Below, in pieces: positions 9,370 to 18,425 of a DNA stretch of 64,000 bases (within the stretch, counting starts at the first letter, position 1; each line of letters starts with the position of its first letter). The stretch is from contig NZ_CP155073.1 in NCBI RefSeq assembly GCF_039621805.1, positions 3,224,001 to 3,288,000 of the forward strand, written 5' to 3'. The position numbers were made by a program, and so were the translations under genes. The notes under the pieces are model-generated. The model saw only the letters and a program-made list of their open reading frames with translations. It ran no database searches and was not told the origin of the DNA. This DNA comes from Paraburkholderia sp. PREW-6R. Its GTDB lineage: Bacteria; Pseudomonadota; Gammaproteobacteria; Burkholderiales; Burkholderiaceae.

Positions 9370-9765
9370 TCAATCCTCTTTGATGCGGAAAACTTCAACG
9401 CCCACGGCGTCGCAGTCTGGATAAACGTCGGGTTTCTCGGTCGACACGCGCGCGGCGCGCACCTGCGGATGCTCGAGCATGGTCTTGACGAGGTCGTCGC
9501 ACAGCGTTTCCTGCAGATGGATATGCCCCTGCTCGACGCGCCGCGAAATGGTGGAGCGCATGAAATCATAGTCGACCACTTCGGCGAGCCTGTCCTGAAC
9601 CGGCGTGGAGAGCGCGAGCGGCACATACAGTTCGACGTTGATCACGACGCGCTGTTCGCCGCGCTTCTCGAAATCGTGCACGCCAATGTTGATGTGCACT
9701 TCGTAATTGCGCAGAAAGAGCCGGCGGCAATCGGCGAGCCGGGGATGCGAAAGAGCGGCAAACAT
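9370..9765 (-). CDS. folB: Dihydroneopterin aldolase
   Basis: FolB (131 residues from the ATG at 9765) cleaves dihydroneopterin to 6-hydroxymethyl-dihydropterin in folate synthesis. The family pattern is visible in 'NIGVHDFEKRGEQRV', 'VVDYDFMR', the 'LQETLCDDLV' helix that carries the pterin-binding Glu, and a late conserved Lys in 'VSTEKPDVY'. An in-frame start 33 bases upstream exists, but the 9765 ATG has a GGA ribosome-site remnant and fits the family length. It is flanked by a pteridine-reductase-like SDR upstream and ttcA downstream. Confidence 0.93.
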   Translation of the reverse strand: MFAALSHPRLADCRRLFLRNYEVHINIGVHDFEKRGEQRVVINVELYVPLALSTPVQDRLAEVVDYDFMRSTISRRVEQGHIHLQETLCDDLVKTMLEHPQVRAARVSTEKPDVYPDCDAVGVEVFRIKED

Positions 9766-9852
9766 GTTCGTTCCAGTCGAAAAAGGCGTGCGTTGCACGC
9801 AAGGGGGCGTTTTACAGCGTCACGGCTGGCCGGTCGGCGAGCCGCGCGCGCG

Positions 9853-10671
9853 TCAGGCGCCCGTCAAAAACATTACGTCGCGCGGCAGCGGCACGAGGTG
9901 CTGCCCGCCGTCGACCACCAGCGTCGTTCCGGTGACGCCCGCTGCATCGGCCAGATACAGCGCGGCGGCGACAATATCCTCGGGCCGCGACGCGCGACCC
10001 AGAGGCGTAACACGGTGGGCGGCCTCGAATCCGTCCGGCGTCTGGTCGCCCGACTGCATGGTCAGACCGGGCGCAAGGCCGACCACACGGACCTTCGGCG
10101 CGAGCGCCTGAGCGAGCGCGACGGTCGCTGTCTGCATTGCGGCCTTGGTCAGCGTGTACGACAGGTAGTCCGGATTCATGTTGTACAACTTCTGATCCAG
10201 CACGTTGATCACCACGCCGCGCTGGCTTTCGTCGGTGTACGCGGCCTCGGGCGTCGCCTCGAACAGCATGCGCGCGAGCACCAGCGGCGCGCCGACGTTC
10301 ATCGCGGTCAGCTTCAACAGCAGGTCGTAGCCGACGTCGCGCGCCGTATCTTCCTCGAAACGCGACGCATTGTTGACGATGCACGCCGGACGGCCGAGCG
10401 CGGCGATACACGCCGGCAAAAGCCGCTTAACCGCGGCTTCGTCACCCAATTCGGCCTGCAGAGCGACTGCACGGCGCCCCAAAGCGGTGATTTCGGCAAC
10501 CAGCTGGCCCGCTTCCTCGCCCGAACTGCCGTAATGGACGGCCACGTCCCAGCCCCGAGCCGCGAAGCCCAGCGCAAGCGCCCGCCCGATACGGCGGGCG
10601 GCGCCGGTAATCAGCACGACGCGCGGCATATCGGGCGCGGGCGCGCCGGCGGTGTCCAGAGAGACGGTCAT
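9853..10671 (-). CDS. SDR-family oxidoreductase, pteridine-reductase/FolM-like
   Basis: This 272-residue short-chain dehydrogenase has the dinucleotide-binding motif 'LITGAARRIGRALA'. Arg replaces the usual third Gly (TGxxxRxG), the hallmark of pteridine reductases and FolM. The NNAS motif and catalytic YxxxK ('YTLTK') follow. It precedes folB, so reduction of dihydromonapterin or a related pterin is likely but unproven. Its start lies only 13 bases from the divergent methyltransferase gene, so each promoter must lie inside the other's 5' end. Confidence 0.85.
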   Translation of the reverse strand: MTVSLDTAGAPAPDMPRVVLITGAARRIGRALALGFAARGWDVAVHYGSSGEEAGQLVAEITALGRRAVALQAELGDEAAVKRLLPACIAALGRPACIVNNASRFEEDTARDVGYDLLLKLTAMNVGAPLVLARMLFEATPEAAYTDESQRGVVINVLDQKLYNMNPDYLSYTLTKAAMQTATVALAQALAPKVRVVGLAPGLTMQSGDQTPDGFEAAHRVTPLGRASRPEDIVAAALYLADAAGVTGTTLVVDGGQHLVPLPRDVMFLTGA

Positions 10672-10684
10672 TTACAATGCGGGG

Positions 10685-11881
10685 ATGAATCCGATAGCTC
10701 ACCAACCCGATAGTTTACCTGCTCCCGGCCCAGGCGCGCTTGCCCAGTCGGAAGCGCTGGTCGCGCAATTGCGCGCGGAGCTCGAAGCCGCCGGCGGCTG
10801 GCTGCCGTTCGACCGCTACATGGAACGCGCGCTGTACTCGCCGGGATTCGGCTATTACAGCGGTGGCGCGCGCAAATTCGGGCTACGTGGCGACGACGGC
10901 AGCGACTTCGTCACCGCGCCCGAGCTGTCCCCCCTGTTCGCGCCGACGCTGGCGCGTCCGGTCGCCGAGGCTCTGCAGGCGAGCGGCACGCGGAACCTGC
11001 TGGAATTCGGGGCGGGCACGGGCAAACTGGCTGCGGGCCTCGTCAATGCGCTGGACGAATTGGGCGTGGAGTTCGACAGCTATTCGATCGTGGATCTGTC
11101 GGGCGAACTGCGTGAGCGTCAGCGCGAAACGATCGAAGCCGCCGCGCCGGCGCTGGCGGCGAAAGTGCGCTGGCTGGATGCGTTGCCCGAACAGTTCGAA
11201 GGCGTGGTGATCGGCAACGAGGTGCTGGACGCAATGCCCGTGAAGCTGTTTGCCAACCTTGGCGGCGTCTGGCACGAGCGCGGCGTGGTATGGCGCGACG
11301 AAGCGTTCGCTTTCGAGGACCGGCCCGTGACACGTTCCGGACCGGCCGACCACGCGTTGCTCGCCGAAATCGAAACGTTCGGCGAAAACTACGTGACCGA
11401 GACGCACGACGCCGCGCGCGCCTTCATCCGCACCGTCTGCACGATGCTCACGCGCGGCGCGGCGTTTTTCATCGATTACGGCTTCCCGCAGCACGAGTAC
11501 TACCATGCGCAGCGGGCGCAAGGCACGTTGATGTGCCATTACCGGCACCGCGCGCATGGCGACCCGTTCCTCTATCCGGGCTTGCAGGACATCACCGCGC
11601 ATGTGGAATTCACCGGCATCGCCGAAGCGGGCGTCGAAGCAGGCGCCGATCTGCTGGGCTTCACCTCGCAGGCGCGTTTTCTGATGAATGCGGGTATTAC
11701 CGACGCGCTTTCGTCGATCGATCCGACCGACACCACGCGCTTCCTGCCCGCCGCCAACGCAGTGCAAAAATTGCTGTCGGAAGCGGAGATGGGCGAGCTG
11801 TTCAAAGTGATTGCCTTTTCGCGCGGACTGACGGAGACGCTCAAGGCGTTCTCCAGCGGCGACCGCTCGCATACGCTGTGA
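10685..11881 (+). CDS. SAM-dependent methyltransferase, MidA/NDUFAF7 family
   Basis: This 398-residue protein belongs to the DUF185/MidA family, whose mitochondrial member NDUFAF7 methylates an arginine of complex I. The SAM site 'LLEFGAGTGKLA' is followed by 'VIGNEVLDAMPV' and 'GAAFFIDYGFP', all typical. The target in bacteria is not known. The ATG at 10685 is chosen because the upstream in-frame start would run into the divergent SDR gene. It is probably followed by DUF2905 in one transcript (19-base gap). Confidence 0.9.
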   Translation: MNPIAHQPDSLPAPGPGALAQSEALVAQLRAELEAAGGWLPFDRYMERALYSPGFGYYSGGARKFGLRGDDGSDFVTAPELSPLFAPTLARPVAEALQASGTRNLLEFGAGTGKLAAGLVNALDELGVEFDSYSIVDLSGELRERQRETIEAAAPALAAKVRWLDALPEQFEGVVIGNEVLDAMPVKLFANLGGVWHERGVVWRDEAFAFEDRPVTRSGPADHALLAEIETFGENYVTETHDAARAFIRTVCTMLTRGAAFFIDYGFPQHEYYHAQRAQGTLMCHYRHRAHGDPFLYPGLQDITAHVEFTGIAEAGVEAGADLLGFTSQARFLMNAGITDALSSIDPTDTTRFLPAANAVQKLLSEAEMGELFKVIAFSRGLTETLKAFSSGDRSHTL

Positions 11882-11900
11882 TTTTTTCCGGAGCCTTGCG

Positions 11901-12095
11901 ATGATCCGCTGGCTGTTGACAACGTTTATCGCGGTGGCGGTGCTGTCGTCATGCTGGCCGTGGCTCAGGAAGATCGGCATTGGCCGCATGCCCGGTGATG
12001 TGACGGTGCGCCTCTTCGGGCGTGTTTATCAGTTTCCGTTCATGTCGACGCTGGTGTTGTCGATGCTGTTGTCGCTGATCGCAAGAATGCTTTAA
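11901..12095 (+). CDS. Small membrane protein, DUF2905 family
   Basis: This 64-residue protein has two hydrophobic segments (about 1-20 and 45-63) separated by 'KIGIGRMPGDVTVR', the pattern of DUF2905 proteins. A GGAG ribosome site lies before the ATG. The function is unknown. It is probably co-transcribed with the MidA-type methyltransferase and faces cca across a 72-base convergent gap. Confidence 0.85.
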   Translation: MIRWLLTTFIAVAVLSSCWPWLRKIGIGRMPGDVTVRLFGRVYQFPFMSTLVLSMLLSLIARML

Positions 12096-12167
12096 AGCGG
12101 GCGGCCCCGCGACGACGCGCCAGACCGCCTTGCACGCGGCCTTGCACGCCGTCTGTCTCACCGCCGC

Positions 12168-13400
12168 TTACCCCAACGCCGCTTCTACCGCCCTCACCCG
12201 CTCCTGATGCACCGCGTCCTTAATGCCCGCCGGCGCATCGGCGAGTCGCTTCGCCACCGCGCCAGCGTCGACTGCGCGCGCGGCAACCAGCGCGACGCGT
12301 AAGCGCTCGGCCTGCGGATAATCGCGCGATTCAAAACCCAGCCTGCCGCGCGCGTCCGCCTCGCAGGCCTGCAACGCCTCGGCGAAGCGCGCCGGTTTGC
12401 GGATCGCGTCGCTGCGCTCCAGCAAGCGCACGAGCGCCGCCGCGCCCATTTCCATCACGCGATGAATGTTGCCGTGCTCGCGCGCCACCAGCAGACCGAG
12501 ATCGCGACACTCGTTCGGCACGCGCAGCCGCTCGCACAGCCGCCTGAGCAGATCCACGCTGCGCTCTTCGTGCCCGATATGGCGTGGCAGAACGTCCGCG
12601 GGCGTCGTGGCCTTGCCGAGGTCGTGCGTCAGCGCGGCGAACCTCACCGGCAGCGCATAGCCCTGTTGCGCGGCGTGGTCGACGACCATCATCACATGCA
12701 CGCCCGTGTCCACTTCCGGGTGATAGTCGGCGCGCTGCGGCACGCCGAACAGCGCGTCGATTTCCGGCAGAATGCGCGCCAGCGCGCCGCATTCGCGCAG
12801 CACGCCAAACATGCGCGAAGGCTGCTTCTCCATCAATCCACGCGACACTTCCTGCCAGACGCGCTCGGCGACCAGTGCATCCACTTCGCCGTCGGCGACC
12901 ATTTTGCGCATCAGCGCCATGGTTTCCGGCGCGACGGTGAAGTCGACGAAGCGCGCCGCAAAGCGCGCAATTCGCAAAATCCGCACAGGGTCTTCAAGAA
13001 ACGCGTTGCTGACATGACGGAAGAGCCGTGCATGCAGGTCGGCCCGACCATTGAACGGATCGATTACCGGGCCGGTCAGTTCACCGTCCGGGCGCACTTC
13101 GCGCGCCATGGCGTTGATGGTGAGGTCGCGGCGCGCGAGATCTTCTTCCAGTGTGACGTCGGGTGCGTAGAAGAACTGGAAGCCGTGATAGCCGGCCGCC
13201 GTCTTGCGCTCGGTTCGCGCAAGCGCGTATTCCTCATGCGTTTGCGGATGCAGGAACACCGGAAAATCCTTGCCCACCGGACGGTAGCCCTGCGCCGCCA
13301 TCTGCTCCGGCGTGGCGCCCACCACGACGTAGTCGCGGTCCTGCACCGGCACGCCAAGCAGTTCGTCGCGGATCGCCCCGCCTACCGCATAGATGTTCAT
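12168..13400 (-). CDS. cca: CCA-adding enzyme (tRNA nucleotidyltransferase, multifunctional)
   Basis: This 410-residue class II CCA enzyme adds or repairs the 3' CCA of tRNA. Visible motifs are 'VGGAIRDELLG' and 'VQDRDYVVVG' (nucleotidyl-transfer Gly and DxD), 'ARRDLTINAMA' (RRD) and 'EDPVRILRIARFAARF'. A C-terminal HD-domain 'LTHDLGKATTP' supports the multifunctional form with phosphohydrolase activity. The start at 13400 overlaps the stop of the preceding GST gene by four bases. Confidence 0.97.
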   Translation of the reverse strand: MNIYAVGGAIRDELLGVPVQDRDYVVVGATPEQMAAQGYRPVGKDFPVFLHPQTHEEYALARTERKTAAGYHGFQFFYAPDVTLEEDLARRDLTINAMAREVRPDGELTGPVIDPFNGRADLHARLFRHVSNAFLEDPVRILRIARFAARFVDFTVAPETMALMRKMVADGEVDALVAERVWQEVSRGLMEKQPSRMFGVLRECGALARILPEIDALFGVPQRADYHPEVDTGVHVMMVVDHAAQQGYALPVRFAALTHDLGKATTPADVLPRHIGHEERSVDLLRRLCERLRVPNECRDLGLLVAREHGNIHRVMEMGAAALVRLLERSDAIRKPARFAEALQACEADARGRLGFESRDYPQAERLRVALVAARAVDAGAVAKRLADAPAGIKDAVHQERVRAVEAALG

Positions 13401-14050
13401 GGGCAGACGTCCTGATACGGAATCGTGTGCGTCTCCTTCAGCGCGGCGTCGATCCACGCCTGCACCGAGGGCAATGCGGTCACACGCTTCACGTACGCGA
13501 GCGACACGTCCGACAATGCCGGCTGCCACGTCCTGAAACGCATCACGACCGGCGCATACATCGCGTCGGCGATGCTGAACTCGCCGAACAGAAACGGGCC
13601 GCCATAGGTTTGCAGGCAGTCGCGCCAGATCGCCTCGATACGCGCGATGTCGGCCAGCGCGCCAGGCGTCGCGTTCCTGCCCGGAAACGAAGCGCGAATG
13701 TTCATCCACATGTTCGAGCGCAGTTCGCCGAAGCCCGAGTGCATCTCCGCGCTGACACTGCGGGCGTGAGCGCGCGCCGCCGCGTTGTGCGGCCACAGTG
13801 CATGTTGCGGGTAGCGCTCGGCAAGCGTCTCTGCGATTGCGAGCGAATCCCACACGGCCGCACCGTCATCGCTGATCAGACAGGGAATTTTGCCTGGGCC
13901 CGTTGGCGCATGCGCGAGCACCTCGGCGTTGGTGCCCGGCTGGTTCAAATGGATCAGCACTTCCTCGAACGGGATGCCGAAGTGCGTGAACAGCAGCCAC
14001 GGACGCATGGACCATGACGAGTAATTCTTGTCGCCTATAAGCAGCTTCAT
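13397..14050 (-). CDS. Glutathione S-transferase family protein
   Basis: This 217-residue GST has an N-terminal thioredoxin-like domain starting 'MKLLIGDKNYSSWSMRPWL', the conserved cis-Pro in 'GKIPCLI', and an 'ES/DS' glutathione-binding step in 'VWDSLAIAETLAE'. A helical C-terminal domain with 'FSIADAMYAPV' follows (the N-capping box Asp). The substrate is unknown. It overlaps cca (ATGA), so the two are translated together. Confidence 0.93.
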   Translation of the reverse strand: MKLLIGDKNYSSWSMRPWLLFTHFGIPFEEVLIHLNQPGTNAEVLAHAPTGPGKIPCLISDDGAAVWDSLAIAETLAERYPQHALWPHNAAARAHARSVSAEMHSGFGELRSNMWMNIRASFPGRNATPGALADIARIEAIWRDCLQTYGGPFLFGEFSIADAMYAPVVMRFRTWQPALSDVSLAYVKRVTALPSVQAWIDAALKETHTIPYQDVCP

Positions 14051-14081
14051 GCTGGGTAACTGTCGGGAGAAAGCCGAGATT

Positions 14082-15038
14082 CTAGCGCCCGGCGCTCGCG
14101 CGGAACGTGTCGAAACGGGACCGCGTGGACGCGCCCGTCAGGTAGAGCGGCGCGATGGTTTCGATGGCGGTCGGCTCGATAATCCCAAGATCCGGCGACA
14201 GCGGCCCGCTCAGCACGTTGTCCACTTTCATTGAATCCAGATTGTCTCGCGAGATCACCGGTTCGCCGGGCGCGAGCTCGAAGCTCAGCGCCTGCAGCCG
14301 CGCCAGGGTTTCAGGCAGCCGTATGATGCGCGCGTGCTTGCCGATCACGTCGCCGCAATATTTGACGAGTTCTTCGAGCGTGTACACGGTCGGGCCGCCC
14401 AGTTCGTACGTCTGCCGGCTGGCCGCGTCGAGATCGAGCACGTTGACGATGGCCTTCGCGACGTCGTCCACATAGACCGGCTGGAACCGCGCGTCCGGCA
14501 TGCCGAGCGGGATCACCGGAAAGACGCGCTGCAGGAACGCAAATTTGTTGAGGAACTGATCTTCCGGGCCAAACACGACCGACGGCCGCATGATCGTCCA
14601 TGCCAGATTTGCCGCATGGATCGCCTTCTCGCCGTCGCCCTTCGAACGCGAATACATGCTCGGGCCATTCGAGTCGGCGCCAAGCGCGCTGATGTGAATC
14701 AAACGATGCACGCCCTTGCCTTCGCAGGCCGCCACGATTCTGGTCGGCAACTCGACGTGCGTGCGCGCGAAATCCGGGCCGTACGGCTTGCCGCGTTTGC
14801 CTTGCAGGATCGCCACGAGGTTGATCACGCAATCCGCGCCCTCGACGAAGCCTGCGAGCTGGACCGGATCGAAGACGTCGGTCTCGATCACGTCGATGGG
14901 CAGCATGGTGAGATGGCGGGCGTTGTAGCGCCGCCGTGTGGCGATGCGCACGTCTTTGCCCATTTCGACAAGGGCGTTGACGAGATGGCTGCCGATAAAA
15001 CCGGACCCGCCGATGATCGCAATGGCTTTGTGTCGCAT
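14082..15038 (-). CDS. NAD(P)-binding SDR-like protein, NDUFA9/complex-I-associated type
   Basis: This 318-residue atypical SDR has the Rossmann motif 'IIGGSGFIGSHLV' and a YSRSK in place of YxxxK. The 'FGPEDQFLNKFA' segment is typical of the NDUFA9-like subgroup. Proteins of this group bind NADPH and are often structural or sugar-epimerase-like, so the reaction is not known. The ATG at 15038 has a GGGAG site upstream, which rules out the longer start. It lies 31 bases upstream of the GST gene. Confidence 0.88.
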   Translation of the reverse strand: MRHKAIAIIGGSGFIGSHLVNALVEMGKDVRIATRRRYNARHLTMLPIDVIETDVFDPVQLAGFVEGADCVINLVAILQGKRGKPYGPDFARTHVELPTRIVAACEGKGVHRLIHISALGADSNGPSMYSRSKGDGEKAIHAANLAWTIMRPSVVFGPEDQFLNKFAFLQRVFPVIPLGMPDARFQPVYVDDVAKAIVNVLDLDAASRQTYELGGPTVYTLEELVKYCGDVIGKHARIIRLPETLARLQALSFELAPGEPVISRDNLDSMKVDNVLSGPLSPDLGIIEPTAIETIAPLYLTGASTRSRFDTFRASAGR

Positions 15039-15120
15039 TTTCGACTCCCTGGGTGGAAGCCGCGGCAACGGCTGGCGTGGCGCGCCGCCGCATCAGGACG
15101 ATGCAGCGGCGGCACGGCGC

Positions 15121-17088
15121 TTACGGTGCAATGTAACCCAGTCGCGCCTTCAGCGATTGCGGACGGCCTTCGAACAATGCCGCGTAGTAGACCGTATTGG
15201 ACAACACATTCTTCACGTAGTCGCGCGTTTCCTGGAACGGGATCGCTTCGGCGAAGATCGCGCCTTCAACCGGATGCTGCAACGATTGCCGCCAGTTGCG
15301 CGGACGGCCCGGACCCGCGTTGTAACCCGCGGTGGCGAGCACGGCGGACCCGTCGAACTGATTGTAAATCATCGCCAAATAGTTCGTGCCCAACAGGATG
15401 TTGGTGTTGATGTCGTTCATCTGGTCGCGCGAAATGGGACCAAGCCCAATCTTTTTGGCGACCAGTTGCGCGGTGCCGGGCATCAACTGCATCAATCCAC
15501 TCGCGCCGACGTCCGAGCGTGCGTTCATGATGAAACGCGATTCCTGGCGAATCAGCCCGTATGCCCATTCCACGTCAAGGCCGTTCGATTGAGAATCGCG
15601 CTCGACGATGTCCTTGAACGGCGACAGATAACGCAGCGAAAAATCATGTTCGCTCTTCGTGCGGTCGGCCGTGTTCACCGCACGGTCGTAAAGCTGGATG
15701 CGACGCGCGTATTCGGCGGCGGCAATCAGTTGCCGGTCGCTCATGGTACGCAGCGGCCAGTTCCATTCGCGATTGCCTTCCAGCCGCAGGTTCAGCGCAT
15801 AGAAACGCTGTGCGAGATCGAAGCCTGGCGTGTTGCCGGCTTGCTGGATTTCGGCGTCGCTAACCATTGTTTTTGGCGGAACCACGATTTTCTGGCCGAG
15901 TTCTTCCGCAGCAAGCTGGCCGTAGAAGTTGTAACCCTGCGAGATCGACTGGAATTCCTGATTGGCCGTGGCGGTTTCGCCGGCCTGCTTCAACGCACGC
16001 GCATGCCAGTACACCCACGAAGGCTGATTGCGCAGCGCCTCGGGCATCTGTTCGATCGACCAGCGCACCATTGTCCAGTCGCCGGCGAGGAGCGCCGTGC
16101 GCGTGCGCCACTCATACGCGGGCGTGGAGAGCGGCGCATTGACCGACAGGCGATACCAGTCCACCGCGCTCGGCATCTGTCTGGTGGCCGCCTGATAGGC
16201 AATCGTGCCCCAACCGATTGCGCGTTCCGGCGAACTCAGCGACGGCGCGACCGAAGCGAACGTGGCCGCGGCCATAGCCGGGTCGTTGCGTGCCATGCGC
16301 GTGATGGCCAGCAACGCGAGTTGATGCGACTGCGTGTCCGGACCGACCCCGCGTGCGAGCAACAGCGGCGGCGTGCTCGTGGCCTGACCGAACAACACGG
16401 GATCGGGCGGCTGGTTGCTCAGCGCGTCGACGAGTTTGGCGCCTGTGTTCGTGTAGTTCTGTTCGTAGGCAAGACGGATCTGTTGCCAGACATCCGCCGT
16501 GCTGAACTGCTGATTGATGGCGAGTGCGTTGATCAGGTCGACGCAACCGTCGCCATACCATTTCGGATCGACCAGCAGCGCACGCGCCGCGTCGGCGACG
16601 TTTTCACCGTGGGCCGCGCGCGATTCGAGCGCGTAGCACTTGACCTGCGTATCGTCGTTCAGAACGAAGCGCGCGTATTGCTGATCGAAACTGCGCCAGT
16701 CGTGACGTGCGCCGAGCACCGTGAGGTAGTCGTTACGCATGCGGTCCGCGATCGCCTGGCCGTCGTAGCGCTGCAGGAACGACAGCACGGGCGCGTCCGG
16801 AGCGTCGACACGCGCATGACCGCTCGAATCGAACAGTTGTGGCTTGAGCTGGAAGTACTCCAGGTAGGACGGCGCCGGATAGTTCGGGATCATGCTCGCC
16901 AGTTGCGCTGCTCGCCCCGCGTCGTTGCTGCGGGCGGCTTCGCGAAGCTGGACGAAGATCTGGTCGTCGTTCGTAAGTTGCGAGAGAGGAACAGGCTTGA
17001 CGGCTGAGGCCGTGCTGCACGCGACGAGTGCCGCAGCGGCAAGCGCCAGACCGGCCGCGCGATATACTCGGTAAAGGCGTTTTGACAT
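15121..17088 (-). CDS. slt: Soluble lytic murein transglycosylase (Slt70-type), predicted lipoprotein
   Basis: This 655-residue protein cleaves peptidoglycan to anhydromuropeptides. Residues 1-24 form a signal peptide ending in a lipobox-like LVAC, so it is probably lipid-anchored. A long alpha-helical superhelix (U/L domains) precedes a C-terminal GH23 lysozyme-like domain with catalytic Glu in 'RQESRF', 'GASGLMQLMPGTAQ' and 'YNAGPGR'. The ATG at 17088 is chosen because it puts the signal peptide at the very N-terminus. It is divergent from the cyclo-ligase with only 20 bases between. Confidence 0.93.
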   Translation of the reverse strand: MSKRLYRVYRAAGLALAAAALVACSTASAVKPVPLSQLTNDDQIFVQLREAARSNDAGRAAQLASMIPNYPAPSYLEYFQLKPQLFDSSGHARVDAPDAPVLSFLQRYDGQAIADRMRNDYLTVLGARHDWRSFDQQYARFVLNDDTQVKCYALESRAAHGENVADAARALLVDPKWYGDGCVDLINALAINQQFSTADVWQQIRLAYEQNYTNTGAKLVDALSNQPPDPVLFGQATSTPPLLLARGVGPDTQSHQLALLAITRMARNDPAMAAATFASVAPSLSSPERAIGWGTIAYQAATRQMPSAVDWYRLSVNAPLSTPAYEWRTRTALLAGDWTMVRWSIEQMPEALRNQPSWVYWHARALKQAGETATANQEFQSISQGYNFYGQLAAEELGQKIVVPPKTMVSDAEIQQAGNTPGFDLAQRFYALNLRLEGNREWNWPLRTMSDRQLIAAAEYARRIQLYDRAVNTADRTKSEHDFSLRYLSPFKDIVERDSQSNGLDVEWAYGLIRQESRFIMNARSDVGASGLMQLMPGTAQLVAKKIGLGPISRDQMNDINTNILLGTNYLAMIYNQFDGSAVLATAGYNAGPGRPRNWRQSLQHPVEGAIFAEAIPFQETRDYVKNVLSNTVYYAALFEGRPQSLKARLGYIAP

Positions 17089-17108
17089 CGTTGTTTCTGG
17101 AGCGCGAA

Positions 17109-17699
17109 TTGACATCAAGCATAGCATGCAACCCCGTCGCGGAATCGAAAAAGGCACTGCGTCGGAGGCTATTGGAAGCAAGGCTAGAGGCGGCTTCCAA
17201 GCCAGCCAGCAATGCCGCGCTCGGCCGCCGCATGCTCGATGCGTTAAAGCGTTATGGCGTGAACAGCGTGGGCTTCTACTGGCCGCTCGCCGGCGAGTTC
17301 GACGCGCGTGCGGCCATCGCGATCTGGCTCGCCGGTGATGCGGCGCGCGTCGCGAGTCTGCCCGTCGTCAAGGACCGTGGCGTGCCGCTCGAGTTCCATG
17401 CGTGGACGCCGGAAACGCCGATGAAGACCGGTCATCACAAGATCGCCGAGCCCACCTCGGGGCGCGTGATCGTGCCGCAGTTGCTGTTCGTTCCATGTGT
17501 CGGTTTCGACGCGCACGGCTACCGGCTCGGTTATGGCGGCGGCTACTACGATCGCACGCTCGCCGCGTGGCCGGGCCCGAAGAAGCCGGTCACGGTAGGC
17601 ATCGCGTATGAAGCCTGCCGCACCGAAGCCTTACAGCGCGAAGCGCACGACATTGCGCTCGATCTGATCGTGACCGAGGCCAGCGCCTATCCCGGCTGA
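17109..17699 (+). CDS. 5-formyltetrahydrofolate cyclo-ligase
   Basis: This enzyme (196 residues) converts 5-formyl-THF to 5,10-methenyl-THF using ATP. The C-terminal family signature 'LGYGGGYYDRTL' and the N-terminal 'KKALRRRLLEAR' are clear. I place the start at TTG 17109 because a GGAG lies at 17099-17102 with proper spacing and the length then matches the family. The frame is open further upstream inside slt. In other bacteria the gene is called fthC or ygfA. Confidence 0.9.
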   Translation: MTSSIACNPVAESKKALRRRLLEARLEAASKPASNAALGRRMLDALKRYGVNSVGFYWPLAGEFDARAAIAIWLAGDAARVASLPVVKDRGVPLEFHAWTPETPMKTGHHKIAEPTSGRVIVPQLLFVPCVGFDAHGYRLGYGGGYYDRTLAAWPGPKKPVTVGIAYEACRTEALQREAHDIALDLIVTEASAYPG

Positions 17700-17706
17700 G
17701 GGGCCT

Positions 17707-18219
17707 TTACAACGACGCCGCCGCCCGCGCCGCGGTGTCATACAGCCCTGAAGCGTTGCGCATCAATTGCGCCGCCTCGCCGATCTGCTCATTGGTGAGG
17801 CCACTTTCCTTCAGCGTCGAGATAAGACAGCTCTCGCGCACCTCGCGATATTTCAGACACAGTTCACGGCCCGCGTCGGTTGCCGAGAAGAACACTTCCT
17901 TGCCGGTCTTTTCGCTTTTTACATACCCTCTAGTGACGAGCTTCTTCAACGCGTAAGTGGCGACGTGCGTGTCTTCGATATTCAGCACGAAGCAGATGTC
18001 CGCGAGCTTCTTGCGACGTTCGCGATGGCTGACATGGTGCAGCAGGGAGACTTCGATGGCGGTCATGTCCTTGTCGCCGGCTGCCGACATGCAGCGCACC
18101 ATCCATCGGTTGAACGCGTTGCCCGCCATGATGAGCGCGTATTCCAGCTCGGACAGTTCCGCGCTTGTCTCGGACACGAGATGTTCCGAGGAGACGATCT
18201 TGGTGGGATGGCGCGACAT
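17707..18219 (-). CDS. Winged-helix (MarR-like) DNA-binding regulator
   Basis: This 170-residue protein has a winged helix-turn-helix core at about 55-125: 'AIEVSLLHHVSHRERRKKL', 'DTHVATYALKKLVTRGYVKSEKTG' and a wing. It resembles the MarR-like 'predicted transcription regulator' family found beside 5-oxoprolinase genes. It is divergent from pxpB across an unusually A+T-rich patch, so control of pxpBCA and of itself is the simplest reading. The ATG at 18219 is chosen by the conserved length. The ligand is unknown; 5-oxoproline or glutamate is a guess. Confidence 0.8.
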   Translation of the reverse strand: MSRHPTKIVSSEHLVSETSAELSELEYALIMAGNAFNRWMVRCMSAAGDKDMTAIEVSLLHHVSHRERRKKLADICFVLNIEDTHVATYALKKLVTRGYVKSEKTGKEVFFSATDAGRELCLKYREVRESCLISTLKESGLTNEQIGEAAQLMRNASGLYDTAARAAASL

Positions 18220-18291
18220 GATGAAAATTCTCGGCAAACGGGAGGGGAAGGTGTCGGGAGTGTACGACGAGCGCATCGTCCCGGCGAGCCT

Positions 18292-18340
18292 GGCGGAAAC
18301 TCTTATTGAGAAATTGTTGATATTTTATTGATAATGTACG
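18292..18340. promoter_or_regulatory. A+T-rich promoter/operator patch between regulator and pxpB
   Basis: In a GC-rich window this stretch is mostly A and T and contains two similar copies, ATTGTTGATA (about 18313) and TTATTGATAA (about 18325), preceded by TTATTGAG. Repeated half-sites in a divergent intergenic region suggest the binding site of the winged-helix regulator and the -10 region of one or both genes. Confidence 0.4.
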
Positions 18341-18425
18341 CTCCTATCGTCGCCGGCCCGATGCTGCTCGCAATCCATCGGGCCGCGCTGCGCGCAATGT
18401 TCGACTCCACCTGGGCCGCTAACCA

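Noticed and set aside
15085..15113. GC-rich imperfect hairpin between slt and the NDUFA9-like gene
   Set aside because: It has a bulge and no T-run; too weak to call a terminator.
14938..17007. 689-codon plus-strand open frame antisense to slt
   Set aside because: It is a GC-driven shadow of slt; no family pattern, and His/Arg/Val-rich composition as in other antisense frames.
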